Origin: an uncultured Sphingobium sp.
Lineage (GTDB): Bacteria; Pseudomonadota; Alphaproteobacteria; Sphingomonadales; Sphingomonadaceae
Length of the DNA stretch: 64,000 bases
Direction of reading: 5' to 3'
Assembly: GCA_946885845.1 (NCBI GenBank)
Contig: CAMPHJ010000001.1
Coordinates: 186,001-250,000, forward strand
Shown here: piece after piece, positions 8,964 to 18,591 of the stretch
Layout: each line of letters opens with the position of its first letter
How positions within the stretch are numbered: the stretch's first letter is position 1
Notes under the pieces: model-generated
Seen by the model: the letters and a program-made list of their open reading frames with translations, nothing else
Told to the model about the DNA's origin: nothing
Database searches by the model: none
Made by a program: the position numbers and the translations under genes

Positions 8964-10184
8964 ATGGCGAAGATCAAGGTCAAGAACCCGGTCGTAGAGA
9001 TTGATGGCGACGAAATGACGCGGATCATCTGGCAGTGGATCCGTGAACGCCTCATTCTCCCCTATCTCGACATCGACCTCAAATATTATGACCTGAGCGT
9101 TGAAAAGCGCGACGAAACCAACGACCAGATCACCGTCGATTGCGCCAATGCGGTCAAGCAATATGGGGTCGGCGTGAAGTGTGCCACCATCACCCCGGAC
9201 GAAGCACGCGTCGAGGAATTCGGCCTCAAGGAAATGTGGAAGTCGCCCAATGGCACGATCCGCAACATCCTGGGCGGCGTCGTGTTCCGTGAACCGATCG
9301 TCATCAAGAACGTGCCCCGCCTGGTTCCCGGCTGGACCGACCCCATCGTCATCGGCCGCCACGCGTTCGGCGACCAGTATCGCGCCACCGATTTCCTGGT
9401 CCCCGGCCCTGGCAAGCTGCGCATGATCTGGGACGGCGCCAATGGCGAGAAGATCGAAAAGGACGTCTTCAACTTCCCCAGCCCGGGCGTCGCGATGGGC
9501 ATGTACAATCTGGACGATTCGATCCGCGACTTCGCCCGTGCCAGCATGAACTATGCGCTCAGCCGCGGCTGGCCGCTGTATCTGTCGACCAAGAACACCA
9601 TCCTCAAGGCCTATGACGGTCGTTTCAAGGACCTGTTCCAGGAAGTGTTCGACAATGAATTCGCCGATCAGTTCAAGGCGCAGGGCACCGTCTACGAACA
9701 TCGCCTGATCGACGATATGGTCGCTTCCGCCCTGAAATGGAGCGGCAAGTTCGTGTGGGCGTGCAAGAATTACGACGGCGACGTTCAGTCCGACACCGTA
9801 GCGCAGGGCTTTGGCTCGCTGGGCCTCATGACGTCCGTCCTGCTTTCGCCCGATGGCAAGACCGTCGAGGCCGAAGCCGCGCACGGCACCGTCACCCGCC
9901 ACTATCGCCAGCACCAGCAGGGCAAGCAGACGTCGACCAACCCGATCGCGTCGATCTTTGCCTGGACCCAGGGCCTGTCCTATCGCGGCAAGTTCGACGA
10001 TACCCCGGAAGTCACGAAGTTCGCCGAAACGCTGGAACGGGTCTGCATCGAAACCGTGGAAAGCGGCGCGATGACAAAGGATCTGGCGCTGCTGATCGGC
10101 CCCGATCAGGCATGGATGACGACGGAGCAGTTCTTCGAAGCGATCCGCGCCAACCTGGAAAAAGCCATGGGCCAATGGGCCTGA
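8964..10184 (+). CDS. icd: NADP-dependent isocitrate dehydrogenase
   Basis: Icd oxidises isocitrate to 2-oxoglutarate in the TCA cycle. The 406-residue sequence is of the eukaryote-like dimeric type: it starts [20 protein letters not shown] and has [12 protein letters not shown], the catalytic region around [10 protein letters not shown] and [12 protein letters not shown]. The ATG at 8964 follows AGAGGCGC and matches the family start; an upstream extension to 8901 is not conserved. A rho-independent terminator follows. The product feeds the 2-oxoglutarate dehydrogenase encoded at 18.6-24.2 kb. Confidence 0.96.
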   Translation: MAKIKVKNPVVEIDGDEMTRIIWQWIRERLILPYLDIDLKYYDLSVEKRDETNDQITVDCANAVKQYGVGVKCATITPDEARVEEFGLKEMWKSPNGTIRNILGGVVFREPIVIKNVPRLVPGWTDPIVIGRHAFGDQYRATDFLVPGPGKLRMIWDGANGEKIEKDVFNFPSPGVAMGMYNLDDSIRDFARASMNYALSRGWPLYLSTKNTILKAYDGRFKDLFQEVFDNEFADQFKAQGTVYEHRLIDDMVASALKWSGKFVWACKNYDGDVQSDTVAQGFGSLGLMTSVLLSPDGKTVEAEAAHGTVTRHYRQHQQGKQTSTNPIASIFAWTQGLSYRGKFDDTPEVTKFAETLERVCIETVESGAMTKDLALLIGPDQAWMTTEQFFEAIRANLEKAMGQWA

Positions 10185-10236
10185 TCTGACGGGAACCGAT
10201 CGGCCGTTCGCGGCTTATCAGTACGTTGGCGAAATG

Positions 10237-10267
10237 AGGCGGCGCTGTTCCAACAGCGCCGCCTTTT
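10237..10267 (+). terminator. Rho-independent terminator of icd
   Basis: AGGCGGCGCTGT (10237-10248) pairs perfectly with ACAGCGCCGCCT (10253-10264) around the loop TCCA, followed by TTT. It lies about 50 bases past the icd stop. Confidence 0.85.
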
Positions 10268-10287
10268 CCATTGCGGGGAGATGATTG

Positions 10288-11901
10288 ATGACGACCAAGG
10301 CAGGAAAGCGGCTGGAAGTGCGCGTCGCCGTCCCCAGCGATGTCCGCGCGGTCCTGCGCCTGATCGCGCGGGTCTATCCGGGCATGCCCAACTATTCCCC
10401 GGCAACGGTCCGAGGCCAGATCAACAACTTTCCCGACGGCTGCTTCGTGGCGCTCTACGACAACAAGGTCGTGGGATATTGCGCGACCATGCGGGTGAGC
10501 AAGGGCATGGCCTTTTCCTTTCATGATTGGGAAGAAATCACGGCCAATGGCTTTGGCACGCGGCACAGCGCGGCGGGCGAATGGCTCTACGGCTATGAAA
10601 TGGCGGTCGACCCGAAACTGCGCGGCCTGCGCATCGGCCAGCGTCTTTATGATGAGCGCAAGGAACTGGCCGAGCAGTTGGACCTGCACGGCATCGTCAT
10701 CGCCGGGCGCATGCCGGGCTATGCCCGCGCCCGGCGGCGGGTCGACGGCCCCGCCGACTATCTGGAAAAGGTCGTGCAGGGGAAAATCCGCGACCAGGTC
10801 GTCAGTTTCCAGCTGAAAAATCAGTTCGAACCGCTGGGTGTGCTGGAAAACTATCTTCCCGAAGACAAGCAGTCCGATGGACATGCCGCCCATCTGGTCT
10901 GGCGCAATCCCTATGTGGATCCCGACGAAGCGCCTGAAATGCGCGTCCCGCGCGGGGTGGAAAGCGTCCGTCTGGCGACCTGCCAGCTACAGGCGCGCGC
11001 CGTTGCAGACTTCGATGAATTTGTCAGGAACATCGAATATTTCGTTGATGTCGCGGCAGATTATCGATCGGACTTCATTGTCTTCCCGGAATTATTCACC
11101 TTACCCTTGCTGTCTTTCGAAACGAAGAAGCTTTCCCCGCTGGAGGCAATCGACAAGCTGACAGACTATACGCCGCGCCTGACGAAGGAACTGACGCGGA
11201 TGGCGCTGGAATATAATATCAACATTATCGGCGGCTCCCACCCGACCCGGGCCGACGACGGCGATATTCAGAACATCGCCTATGTTGCCCTGCGGGATGG
11301 TTCGGTCCACACCCAGGAAAAAATCCACCCGACGCCCAACGAGGCATTCTGGTGGAACATCAAGGGCGGCGATTCGCTCGACGTGATCCAGACCGACTGC
11401 GGCCCGATCGGCGTCCTCATCTGCTATGACAGCGAATTCCCAGAGCTAGCCCGCCGCCTGGTAGATCAGGGCGCGCGTATCATCTTCGTCCCCTTCTGCA
11501 CCGACAGCCGTCTGGGCTATATGCGCGTGCGCTACTGCGCGCAGGCGCGGGCGATTGAAAATCAATGCTATGTCGTCATGTCCGGCAATGTGGGCAACCT
11601 GCCCAATGTCGACAATATGGACATTCAATATGCCAAGAGCGCGATCCTGACGCCCTGCGACCTGCCCTTCGCCCGCGACGGCATCGCGGCGGAATCAACG
11701 GAAAATGTCGAAACCCTGACCATGGCCGACGTAAACCTGGCCGACCTTAGCTGGGCACGCGCGGAAGGCACGGTGCGCAACCTGCGCGACCGCCGTTTCG
11801 ACCTTTATCATATCGATTGGGATAGCAGCCCCGACCATGCCCATGCGCCCAGCGGCGGCCCTGTACCGGCAGGCGGCCACAATTCGCCTGGGGGTGGGTG
11901 A
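10288..11901 (+). CDS. Bifunctional GNAT acetyltransferase / carbon-nitrogen hydrolase
   Basis: This 537-residue protein joins two domains. Residues about 8-220 form a GNAT-type acetyltransferase, with an acetyl-CoA loop at LRGLRIGQRLYDERKEL. Residues about 230-515 form a nitrilase-superfamily amidohydrolase with the full triad: Glu in FPELFTL, Lys in QEKIHPTPNE and Cys in GVLICYDSEFPE. The fusion is a known family whose substrate is unclear; acylation and hydrolysis of an amide on a small molecule is an inference. The ATG at 10288 follows GGGGAG by 7 bases. It stands alone after the icd terminator. Confidence 0.88.
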   Translation: MTTKAGKRLEVRVAVPSDVRAVLRLIARVYPGMPNYSPATVRGQINNFPDGCFVALYDNKVVGYCATMRVSKGMAFSFHDWEEITANGFGTRHSAAGEWLYGYEMAVDPKLRGLRIGQRLYDERKELAEQLDLHGIVIAGRMPGYARARRRVDGPADYLEKVVQGKIRDQVVSFQLKNQFEPLGVLENYLPEDKQSDGHAAHLVWRNPYVDPDEAPEMRVPRGVESVRLATCQLQARAVADFDEFVRNIEYFVDVAADYRSDFIVFPELFTLPLLSFETKKLSPLEAIDKLTDYTPRLTKELTRMALEYNINIIGGSHPTRADDGDIQNIAYVALRDGSVHTQEKIHPTPNEAFWWNIKGGDSLDVIQTDCGPIGVLICYDSEFPELARRLVDQGARIIFVPFCTDSRLGYMRVRYCAQARAIENQCYVVMSGNVGNLPNVDNMDIQYAKSAILTPCDLPFARDGIAAESTENVETLTMADVNLADLSWARAEGTVRNLRDRRFDLYHIDWDSSPDHAHAPSGGPVPAGGHNSPGGG

Positions 11902-11956
11902 TGGACCGATGGTTTGGGTGGAGAGCGGGCATTGATGTTCGCGCTGGATGAAATGC

Positions 11957-12036
11957 GCTTCTGCGAAGGCAGGAGCTTCGTCCGTCCGGGGTAGATTATT
12001 ACAACGTCTGAACTGGGCTCCTGCCGTCGCAGGAGC
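11957..12036. repeat. Pair of inverted hairpin repeats (REP/BIME-like)
   Basis: Two hairpins, 11957-11976 and 12017-12036, are inverted near-copies of each other (consensus stem GCTCCTGC/GCAGGAGC with a 4-base loop). The first has one wobble pair. They occupy the 239-base gap between the GNAT-nitrilase gene and the KTSC gene. The paired layout resembles bacterial REP/BIME elements; I see no gene in this gap. Confidence 0.7.
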
Positions 12037-12140
12037 ACGGCGTGCCTAACGGCAAATGGTCGTTCGCTGACGGTGTCGATTCATTGATCTGAAAGTGCAT
12101 CTCTACGCAACATCTCCAGCGATCGTTCATTTCATGAAAC

Positions 12141-12335
12141 ATGCCTTCGACCGCCATTCGCGACTTTCACTATGACGCCGCCGAACATCGGCTGGACGTG
12201 CAGTTCGTTAGCGGAAGGCGCTACAGCTATTTCGATGTGCCGGAACAGCTAGCAGCGGAGATGACCAGGGCCTCGTCCAAGGGTGGCTTCTTCAATCGCA
12301 GTATCCGCGACCGTTATCCCTTCACTCGACAGTGA
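12141..12335 (+). CDS. KTSC domain-containing small protein
   Basis: A 64-residue protein that matches the KTSC domain along its whole length: an N-terminal strand pair (FHYDAAEHRLDVQFVSGRRYSYFDVP) and the C-terminal SSKGGFFNRSIRDRYPF. The domain is small, occurs alone or fused to nucleic-acid enzymes, and has no firm function. The gene converges on glmS and their 3' ends overlap by 14 bases. Confidence 0.8.
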   Translation: MPSTAIRDFHYDAAEHRLDVQFVSGRRYSYFDVPEQLAAEMTRASSKGGFFNRSIRDRYPFTRQ

Positions 12336-14145
12336 CAGACTTGGCCAGATTGCGCGGCTGATCCACGTCCGTCCCCTTCGCCACGGCGACATGGTAGGCC
12401 AGCAGCTGCACCGGCACCGCATAGACCATGGGCGCGATCAGTGGATGGACTTTGGGCATGGTAATGGTGGCGATGCACCCCTCGCCCGCCGCCTGCACGC
12501 CGTCATAGTCGGAAATCAGCACAACTTTGCCGCCGCGCGCCTGCACTTCCTGCATGTTGCTGACGGTCTTTTCGAACAATGGCCCGCTGGGGGCGAGGAC
12601 GATCACCGGCACCTTGTCATCGATCAGCGCGATCGGACCATGCTTCATTTCGCCAGCGGCATAGCCTTCGGCATGAATATAGCTGATTTCCTTCAGCTTT
12701 AGCGCCCCTTCCAGCGCCAAGGGATAATCCGGACCACGCCCAAGATAAAGCACGTCCCGCGCCGCCCCGATCAGATGCGCCATGGCTTCGATCGATTCAT
12801 CATAGGCCAGCGCCGCATTCAACGCGGCAGGCGCTTCGGCCAGGTGGCGTACCAGTTCCTTTTCCGCCTTGGCGTCCAGTCGCCCCTTGGCTCGCGCGAG
12901 ATTGGCGGCGAAGGCGGCCAGCACGGCGAGTTGGCACGTGAATGCCTTGGTCGATGCGACGCCAATTTCCGGCCCGGCATGGGTGGGAAGCAGCAGGTCA
13001 GCCTCCCGCGCCATCGTGCTGGTGGGGACGTTGACGACGGCGGCGATTTTCTGCCCCTCGCTCCGCGCGTGGCGCAGCGCGGCGAGCGTGTCGGCGGTTT
13101 CGCCGGACTGGCTGATGACGATCATCAGCCCGCCATCCTCCATCACTGGCGCACGATAGCGGAACTCGCTGGCCACATCGACGTCGACCGGCACGCGGGC
13201 GAGCTGTTCGAACCAATATTTGGCGACCATGCCTGCATAATAGCTGGTGCCGCAGGCGACGATTGTCACCCTGCGGATTGTACCCAGATCGAAATCGGGG
13301 ACCGGCAGCGACACCTGATCCTCCAGGCGGCGGAGGTAGGATCGCAGGGTCTGGGCGACGACCACAGGCTGCTCATAAATTTCCTTGAGCATATAGTGGC
13401 GATGATTGCCCTTGGAGATCAGTTCGCCCGTGACGCCGGAAATGGTGATCGGCCGTTCGACGGGAATATTGTCCTTGTCGAAAATCTCCGCGCCCTGAGC
13501 GGTGACGATCACCCAGTCGCCTTCCTCCAGATAGGCGATGCGCTGGGTCAGCGGCGCCAACGCCAGCGCGTCGGAGCCGAGATAGGTTTCCCCTTCGCCA
13601 TATCCCACCACCAGCGGCGACCCCAATCGCGCGCCGATCAGCATGTCCGGGCTGCTGCGGAACAATATCGCCAACGCGAAGGCGCCATGGAGCCGGGGGA
13701 GGACCTGGGCCACCGCATCGCGTGGGGAAGCGCCCTGCTCTACCAGTTCGCTGACCAGATGAGCGACGACTTCCGTATCGGTTTCACTGTCGAACACGCG
13801 GCCCCGCGCGGTCAGTTCTTCCCGTAGCGTCTTGAAATTTTCGATGATGCCGTTGTGAACCAGCGCGACTTCCCTGGTCGCGTGGGGGTGCGCATTGCTG
13901 GTCGTGGGCGCGCCATGCGTCGCCCACCGCGTGTGGGCGATGCCTGTGGTTCCCGGCAAGGGGTTGCCTTCCAGTTCCTTCACCAGATTGGCGAGCTTGC
14001 CCTCCGCACGGCGGCGTTCGATCGCGCCGTCATGGATGGCCGCCACGCCCGCGCTGTCATAGCCGCGATATTCCAGCCGCTTCAGACCTTCGACAAGCCG
14101 CTCCGCCACACCGTCCTTGCCGACGATACCGATAATTCCGCACAT
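12322..14145 (-). CDS. glmS: Glutamine-fructose-6-phosphate aminotransferase (isomerizing)
   Basis: GlmS makes glucosamine 6-phosphate from fructose 6-phosphate and glutamine, the first step to UDP-GlcNAc. The 607-residue protein starts MCGIIGIVG, with Cys2 as the glutaminase nucleophile. It has the class II glutaminase domain (HTRWATHG, HNGIIENF), then two SIS domains (ACGTSYYAGMV, SQSGETADTLAAL) and ends with KSVTVE. It lies downstream of glmU and the metallophosphoesterase gene, so both ends of the UDP-GlcNAc route are encoded together. No glmS ribozyme is expected or seen. Confidence 0.97.
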   Translation of the reverse strand: MCGIIGIVGKDGVAERLVEGLKRLEYRGYDSAGVAAIHDGAIERRRAEGKLANLVKELEGNPLPGTTGIAHTRWATHGAPTTSNAHPHATREVALVHNGIIENFKTLREELTARGRVFDSETDTEVVAHLVSELVEQGASPRDAVAQVLPRLHGAFALAILFRSSPDMLIGARLGSPLVVGYGEGETYLGSDALALAPLTQRIAYLEEGDWVIVTAQGAEIFDKDNIPVERPITISGVTGELISKGNHRHYMLKEIYEQPVVVAQTLRSYLRRLEDQVSLPVPDFDLGTIRRVTIVACGTSYYAGMVAKYWFEQLARVPVDVDVASEFRYRAPVMEDGGLMIVISQSGETADTLAALRHARSEGQKIAAVVNVPTSTMAREADLLLPTHAGPEIGVASTKAFTCQLAVLAAFAANLARAKGRLDAKAEKELVRHLAEAPAALNAALAYDESIEAMAHLIGAARDVLYLGRGPDYPLALEGALKLKEISYIHAEGYAAGEMKHGPIALIDDKVPVIVLAPSGPLFEKTVSNMQEVQARGGKVVLISDYDGVQAAGEGCIATITMPKVHPLIAPMVYAVPVQLLAYHVAVAKGTDVDQPRNLAKSVTVE

Positions 14146-14241
14146 GGATTGTGATGCCCCAGAAAACTGAAAAACAAGCGATTAGCTGTCGCCACGTCCA
14201 TAGCTATGCCACGGTCGCACGCGAAACGACAGGGGCCTGTG

Positions 14242-15093
14242 TCATCTCGCGCGAATTGTAACCAGCCAGATGTCCGGCGGCGCGAGCATGCGAATTGGAA
14301 GGCCGCTGGTCCCCACGCCTCCCGACACGATCATGGTCTTTTCGCCCTGCCCATACACGCCGCAGGCGTAGCGCGTGCCGAGGCGTGATGGAACATAGAC
14401 GATGCCCAGCAGAGGCAACGCCACCTGGCCGCAATGTGTGTGCCCTACGAGCGTGAGCGACCGCTGATCGGGCAAGGCTGGAAAGATGTCCGGGCCGTGC
14501 GAAAGGATGAGGGGCGCGCCGCCCAGCGCCTTCATGTCCGCCAGGGTGCCGGGAATATCCGGTTTTCCAGTGTAAAAGTCGCGCAGCCCGCCAATCGCCA
14601 GCGGACCGCGCCTACTGGCTTCATTGTCCAGCAGGCCTACTCCGATCCCGGCGAACAGGCGTCGCCACTCCTTCTGGCTCACCAGCGCATGGCGGCGGTC
14701 GTCATGATTGCCAAGCACTGCCACAACGCCCAGGCGCGCACGCAGCGCGGCCAAGGGCGCGATGCTTTCGGCCGCGTCATAAGTCCCTCCGCCTTTTTCA
14801 TCGCCGATATAGTCCCCGCCCAGCAGGACGAGGTCTGGCTTCAGGCCATTCACCATCGCGACAATGCGGGCCATCCGTTCGGGACTATTGTCAGGACCCG
14901 ACAGATGCGTGTCGGTGATCAGTGCTACGCGCACTGACTTGTACGGCGCATCCGGGGGGAAAGGCAGGGCGATCTCCAACCGCCGCACGACCGGCATCGC
15001 CCGCGCATTGTCGATCAGCCAAAGACCCGTCCCGATAGCCAACAACAGCATGACCAGCAGTATGGCCAGCCGGGGCGAAGTCCGGCCTATCAC
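14242..15093 (-). CDS. Metallophosphoesterase (YaeI-like), membrane anchored
   Basis: A calcineurin-like phosphoesterase of about 283 residues with one N-terminal membrane segment (LAILLVMLLLAIGTGLWLI). The binuclear metal motifs are all present: ITDTHL, GGDYIGD, GNHDDR, LSHGPD and GHTHCGQ. Related proteins (YaeI, YkuE) act on lipid-linked or UDP-sugar phosphates, but the substrate here is unknown. I prefer GTG at 15093 because it overlaps the glmU stop as GTGA; an ATG at 15141 would lie within glmU. Its position between glmU and glmS hints at an envelope role. Confidence 0.85.
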   Translation of the reverse strand: MIGRTSPRLAILLVMLLLAIGTGLWLIDNARAMPVVRRLEIALPFPPDAPYKSVRVALITDTHLSGPDNSPERMARIVAMVNGLKPDLVLLGGDYIGDEKGGGTYDAAESIAPLAALRARLGVVAVLGNHDDRRHALVSQKEWRRLFAGIGVGLLDNEASRRGPLAIGGLRDFYTGKPDIPGTLADMKALGGAPLILSHGPDIFPALPDQRSLTLVGHTHCGQVALPLLGIVYVPSRLGTRYACGVYGQGEKTMIVSGGVGTSGLPIRMLAPPDIWLVTIRAR

Positions 15094-16439
15094 TTGGCGG
15101 CTTTGCGCGCCTGCATCCTGGCCCGGAAGCGTTTGGCCCAACCGGGCTTACCCTCCTGCACGGGTCGAACCAGGCACAGGGCGTCGGCGTCGACCTCTTT
15201 AGTGACCACGCTGCCCGCCGCCACGATCGCACCATCGCCAATCTTCACCGGTGCGACCAGCGCGCTGTTGGAGCCGATGAACGCCCCCGCTCCTATTTCC
15301 GTGCGATATTTGAAGAAGCCATCATAATTGCAGGTAATGGTGCCCGCCCCGATATTGGCACCGGGACCGATGACGGCATCGCCGATGTAGGACAGGTGAT
15401 TGACCTTCGCGCCTTCGCCCAGTTCCGATTTCTTCACTTCAACGAAATTGCCTACCTTTGCCTTCGGCCCAATCTTCGCGCCCGGACGCAGCCTGGCATA
15501 AGGTCCGACCTCCGCCCCCGCACAGATAGACGCTCCCTCCAGATGCGAAAAGGCGCGGATGGTGACATCGTCGGCCACGTTCACGCCCGGGCCGAACACG
15601 ACATTGGGCTCCACGCGCACATCCCGCCCCAGCACCGTATCATACGCAAAGTAGACAGTTTCGGGCGCAACCAGCGTAACGCCGTCGCGCATCGCCTCCA
15701 TACGGCGACGGTCCTGCCAGTCCGCTTCGACCCCTGCCAGTTCCGCACGGCTGTTAACGCCGGCGACTTCCCACGATTCCGCTTCGATCACCACGCTTTG
15801 CGCGCCGGGCAGCATGACGATGTCGGGCAGATAATATTCGCCCGCAGCATTATTATTGCCAATCTGGTCCAACAGCACGAACAGATCGGTCGAACGCACG
15901 GCCATCAAGCCGGAGTTGCACAGCGTCACCGCACGTTCGCCGGCATCGGCATCCTTATATTCCACCATTTTTTCGATGGCGCCCTGCCCATCGGTGATGA
16001 TCCTGCCATAGGCGGCAGCATCCTCAGGCCGAAAGCCCAGCACAACCGCGCGTGGTTCGTCCCCCATGTTTAATCTGTCGAGCATCGCACGCATGGTTTC
16101 GGGCCGGACCAATGGAACGTCGCCATAAAGGATCAATATGTCGCCAGCGAACCCCGCCAGCGCATCATGCGCCTGAGCGACGGCATGCCCTGTACCCAAC
16201 TGCTTGTCCTGCACGGAGATCACGGCGCCGGTTCCAGCCACCGCCGCTTCCACTTGTTCACGGCCAGAACCAACCACCACGACCTGCCGCGCTGGCTTCA
16301 GTCCGGCAACACTGGCGAGCAGGTGGAGCAGCATGGGGCGTCCCGCGACCGGGTGCAGAACCTTGTGCATGGCGGATTTCATGCGCGTCCCCTGCCCCGC
16401 GGCAAGGATGATGACGGCGATCGGGCGGCTGGCGGTCAC
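15090..16439 (-). CDS. glmU: Bifunctional UDP-N-acetylglucosamine diphosphorylase / glucosamine-1-phosphate N-acetyltransferase
   Basis: GlmU acetylates glucosamine 1-phosphate and transfers UMP to give UDP-GlcNAc for peptidoglycan and lipid A. The 449-residue sequence has the pyrophosphorylase start IILAAGQGTRMKS, LYGDVPLV and the UTP/GlcNAc-binding middle. A left-handed beta-helix of hexapeptide repeats then runs from about residue 245, including GNFVEVKKSELGEGAKVNHLSYIGD and GANIGAGTITCNYDG. It is a complete two-domain protein and heads the glmU-phosphoesterase-glmS run. Confidence 0.96.
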   Translation of the reverse strand: MTASRPIAVIILAAGQGTRMKSAMHKVLHPVAGRPMLLHLLASVAGLKPARQVVVVGSGREQVEAAVAGTGAVISVQDKQLGTGHAVAQAHDALAGFAGDILILYGDVPLVRPETMRAMLDRLNMGDEPRAVVLGFRPEDAAAYGRIITDGQGAIEKMVEYKDADAGERAVTLCNSGLMAVRSTDLFVLLDQIGNNNAAGEYYLPDIVMLPGAQSVVIEAESWEVAGVNSRAELAGVEADWQDRRRMEAMRDGVTLVAPETVYFAYDTVLGRDVRVEPNVVFGPGVNVADDVTIRAFSHLEGASICAGAEVGPYARLRPGAKIGPKAKVGNFVEVKKSELGEGAKVNHLSYIGDAVIGPGANIGAGTITCNYDGFFKYRTEIGAGAFIGSNSALVAPVKIGDGAIVAAGSVVTKEVDADALCLVRPVQEGKPGWAKRFRARMQARKAAK

Positions 16440-16530
16440 GGCGGAACGCTTCCTTCCTGCAAGATAAAGAGGTCAAGAATCTGAAGGCTCTCTGCCACGT
16501 TTGACTTGCCTTTGCCACCGCGCTGGCCGC

Positions 16531-17211
16531 ATGAGCCGCCCCATGGCACGGATTCCTTTCGACGTCGTCGGTTTCGACCTGGACGGCACTTTACTGGACA
16601 CCAGCGGCGACTTGGCCGCAGCGGTCAATTATGCCCTAGCGACACTGGATCGACCGCCGTTCCCGGTGGAGGCCATTCATCCCTTTGTCGGCAAGGGCGC
16701 AAAAGTGATGCTGGAAAGGGCGCTGGCCGCTTCGGGCGCGTGCGATGACGGGCTGATTACCGCAACGCTGCCGATCCTGCTTGATTATTACGAGCAGAAT
16801 CTTGCTGTCCACTCGGTCCCCTACCCCGGTGCGATCGCAGCAATAGACCAACTGGAGCAAGTGGGCGTAAAGGTCGCCATCTGCACCAACAAATCGGAAC
16901 GCTTTACCATTCCGTTGATGCACCAGATCGGCCTGTCGGAACGGTTTGCCAGCATTGTCTGTGGCGACACTCTGCAAGTTTCCAAACCTGACCCCGCCCC
17001 GATCCATGAGATGGTCGCGCGCGCAGGTGGCGGCAGGGCCATATTCCTGGGCGACACCATCAACGACATTGCGGGCGCGCGTAACGCCGCCATTCCCAGC
17101 ATCGCGGTCAGCTTTGGCTTTCTGGATGGTCCCGTTGAACTATTACAGGCCGACGCCGTGATCGATCATTTCGATGAATTGGTGCCGCTTCTGGAAAATT
17201 GGCAAAGCTGA
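16531..17211 (+). CDS. gph: Phosphoglycolate phosphatase (HAD family)
   Basis: A HAD-superfamily hydrolase of 226 residues with all catalytic motifs: FDLDGTLLDT (nucleophile Asp), CTNKSERF, the Lys in SKPDPAPI and GDTINDIAGARNA. The Gph assignment, removing phosphate from 2-phosphoglycolate, rests on overall similarity; a related small-phosphate HAD is possible. Starts at 16531 or 16543 (MARIPFD) are both reasonable and neither has a clear ribosome site. It is divergent from glmU. Confidence 0.85.
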   Translation: MSRPMARIPFDVVGFDLDGTLLDTSGDLAAAVNYALATLDRPPFPVEAIHPFVGKGAKVMLERALAASGACDDGLITATLPILLDYYEQNLAVHSVPYPGAIAAIDQLEQVGVKVAICTNKSERFTIPLMHQIGLSERFASIVCGDTLQVSKPDPAPIHEMVARAGGGRAIFLGDTINDIAGARNAAIPSIAVSFGFLDGPVELLQADAVIDHFDELVPLLENWQS

Positions 17212-17360
17212 ACTAAAAACTCTGTGTTTACATCCATATCGGATGAATATTTCATCGATTCTGGAAGTATTTATTAAGGGTGAGGTTATACGTGCCAGCC
17301 GGGCGCGCGCTGCACGCGTCGTGCGTAACCAGCAGAAAGTGAAGGATAAAGGCACTCGGC

Positions 17361-18532
17361 ATGGGAGAAAATTTTGCTTTCTTCCTGCCCGTCATGTTGG
17401 CCAGCTTCAGCATCGCTTTTCTGATCCTTTACAGCAGGGGCATGCGCGTAGCCGGTTGGTGGAGCACAGGCTATCTCTGCGTCGCGGGTGGGTTCACCAC
17501 CCCTGTCGTTTATTCAGCCGTCCCGACGCCCCTCTGGAGCTTGCTGGCTGACATATTGTTTGCAACGGGATTCCTGTTCTTCAGCGAAGCGTTGCTCCAG
17601 CGGTGGCGCCCCTTCTGGCTTCGGCCTGCCCGCGTCGCCATCTGGGGATTATCTTGCTTTCTGTGCGCCACGGCGTTGGCTGTCGGCAATCTGCCCATGG
17701 AACTTGCCGCATCCGACTTCGGCTGCTTCCTGCTCATCGCCCTGCCGTTGATCGCAGCCAGGGGTCAGTTGACCAGCGGTGCGGATCGCACCCTGTTCGC
17801 AGCGGCCACATTGGTGGCGATCGACAATCTGGTGCGAGGCAGCACTATCCAGCTAACCCTGGCACAGGGCATCGATTACCTGGTCAGCGATTACGCCTTT
17901 CTGACCCAGGCGCTCGCCTGCATATTCGGGATGTTCCTGGCGCTGGCGGCTCTTGCCACACAAGTGCTCGACCTGCTCACGCGTTATGAACGCGATGCGA
18001 TGATCGATCCGCTTTCAGGCTTGCTCAATCGCCGGGGATTTGACGACGCGGTGATGCAACTGGGCACGACGGCTCGATCGGGTAGCGTCGTCGTCTGCGA
18101 TATCGACCATTTCAAGGTCGTGAATGATGAACATGGCCATGCCGTGGGTGACCGCGTCATCGTAGCACTGGCCAGGATGCTGGAACACAAGACACCCGAT
18201 ACGACAATAACGGCCCGTTTTGGAGGGGAGGAATTCGTCCTTTTCCTGCCAGGCACCGATGCCGCCTGCGCCGCCGCCATTGCAATGACATCCGGGAATG
18301 TTTCACCCGCGACATCGGGTCGACATTGCCACTCATGCGCAGCCTGACCGCCAGCTTCGGTCTGTCCACCGTCCGGCGTGCCGATACGTCCATCCACGAT
18401 ACTATCGCCCGTGCAGACGAGTCATTGTACAAGGCGAAATCGCGGGGGCGTAATCAGGTTTGCGTATCGCGCGCCGTTGCCCACCCCAATTTCAAATCCG
18501 CGACCACACCCGCGGCGGCCAGCGCCCGATAG
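17361..18532 (+). pseudogene. GGDEF diguanylate cyclase with an internal -1 frameshift
   Basis: The first reading frame (17361-18347) encodes about six hydrophobic segments over residues 1-205. A GGDEF domain follows (DPLSGLLNRRGFD, CDIDHFKVVND, GGEEF at 288-292), but the frame leaves the family pattern after AAAIAM and stops at 18347. The missing C-terminal part, TASFGLSTVRRADTSIHD then RADESLYKAKSRGRNQVCV, lies in the -1 frame and ends at 18532. The join falls near 18285-18290. One lost base explains this. Without the last strands and helix the cyclase is unlikely to make c-di-GMP, unless the ribosome shifts frame or the base is a sequencing error. The ribosome site is AAAGG before ATG 17361. 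Confidence 0.85.
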
Positions 18533-18534
18533 TG

Positions 18535-18561
18535 AAAAAAGGCCGCCCATTATGGGCAGCC
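18535..18561 (-). terminator. Rho-independent terminator of the mdh-lpdA operon
   Basis: On the minus strand GGCTGCCCA, loop TAA and TGGGCGGCC (one wobble pair) are followed by six T. It lies about 30 bases past the lpdA stop and faces the end of the GGDEF gene. Confidence 0.85.
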
Positions 18562-18591
18562 TCTTCCTGTCTCGCGGTAATCTTGGTTCGA

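Noticed and set aside
8877..10175. A 432-codon open frame on the minus strand antisense to icd
   Set aside because: It is the codon shadow of icd, with no ribosome site and no recognisable motif.
12775..13827. A 350-codon plus-strand open frame antisense to glmS
   Set aside because: It overlaps the conserved SIS domains on the other strand and has no family features.
14146..14241. A glmS ribozyme or riboswitch upstream of glmS
   Set aside because: The 96-base gap is too short and lacks the ribozyme core, which is known from Gram-positive bacteria.
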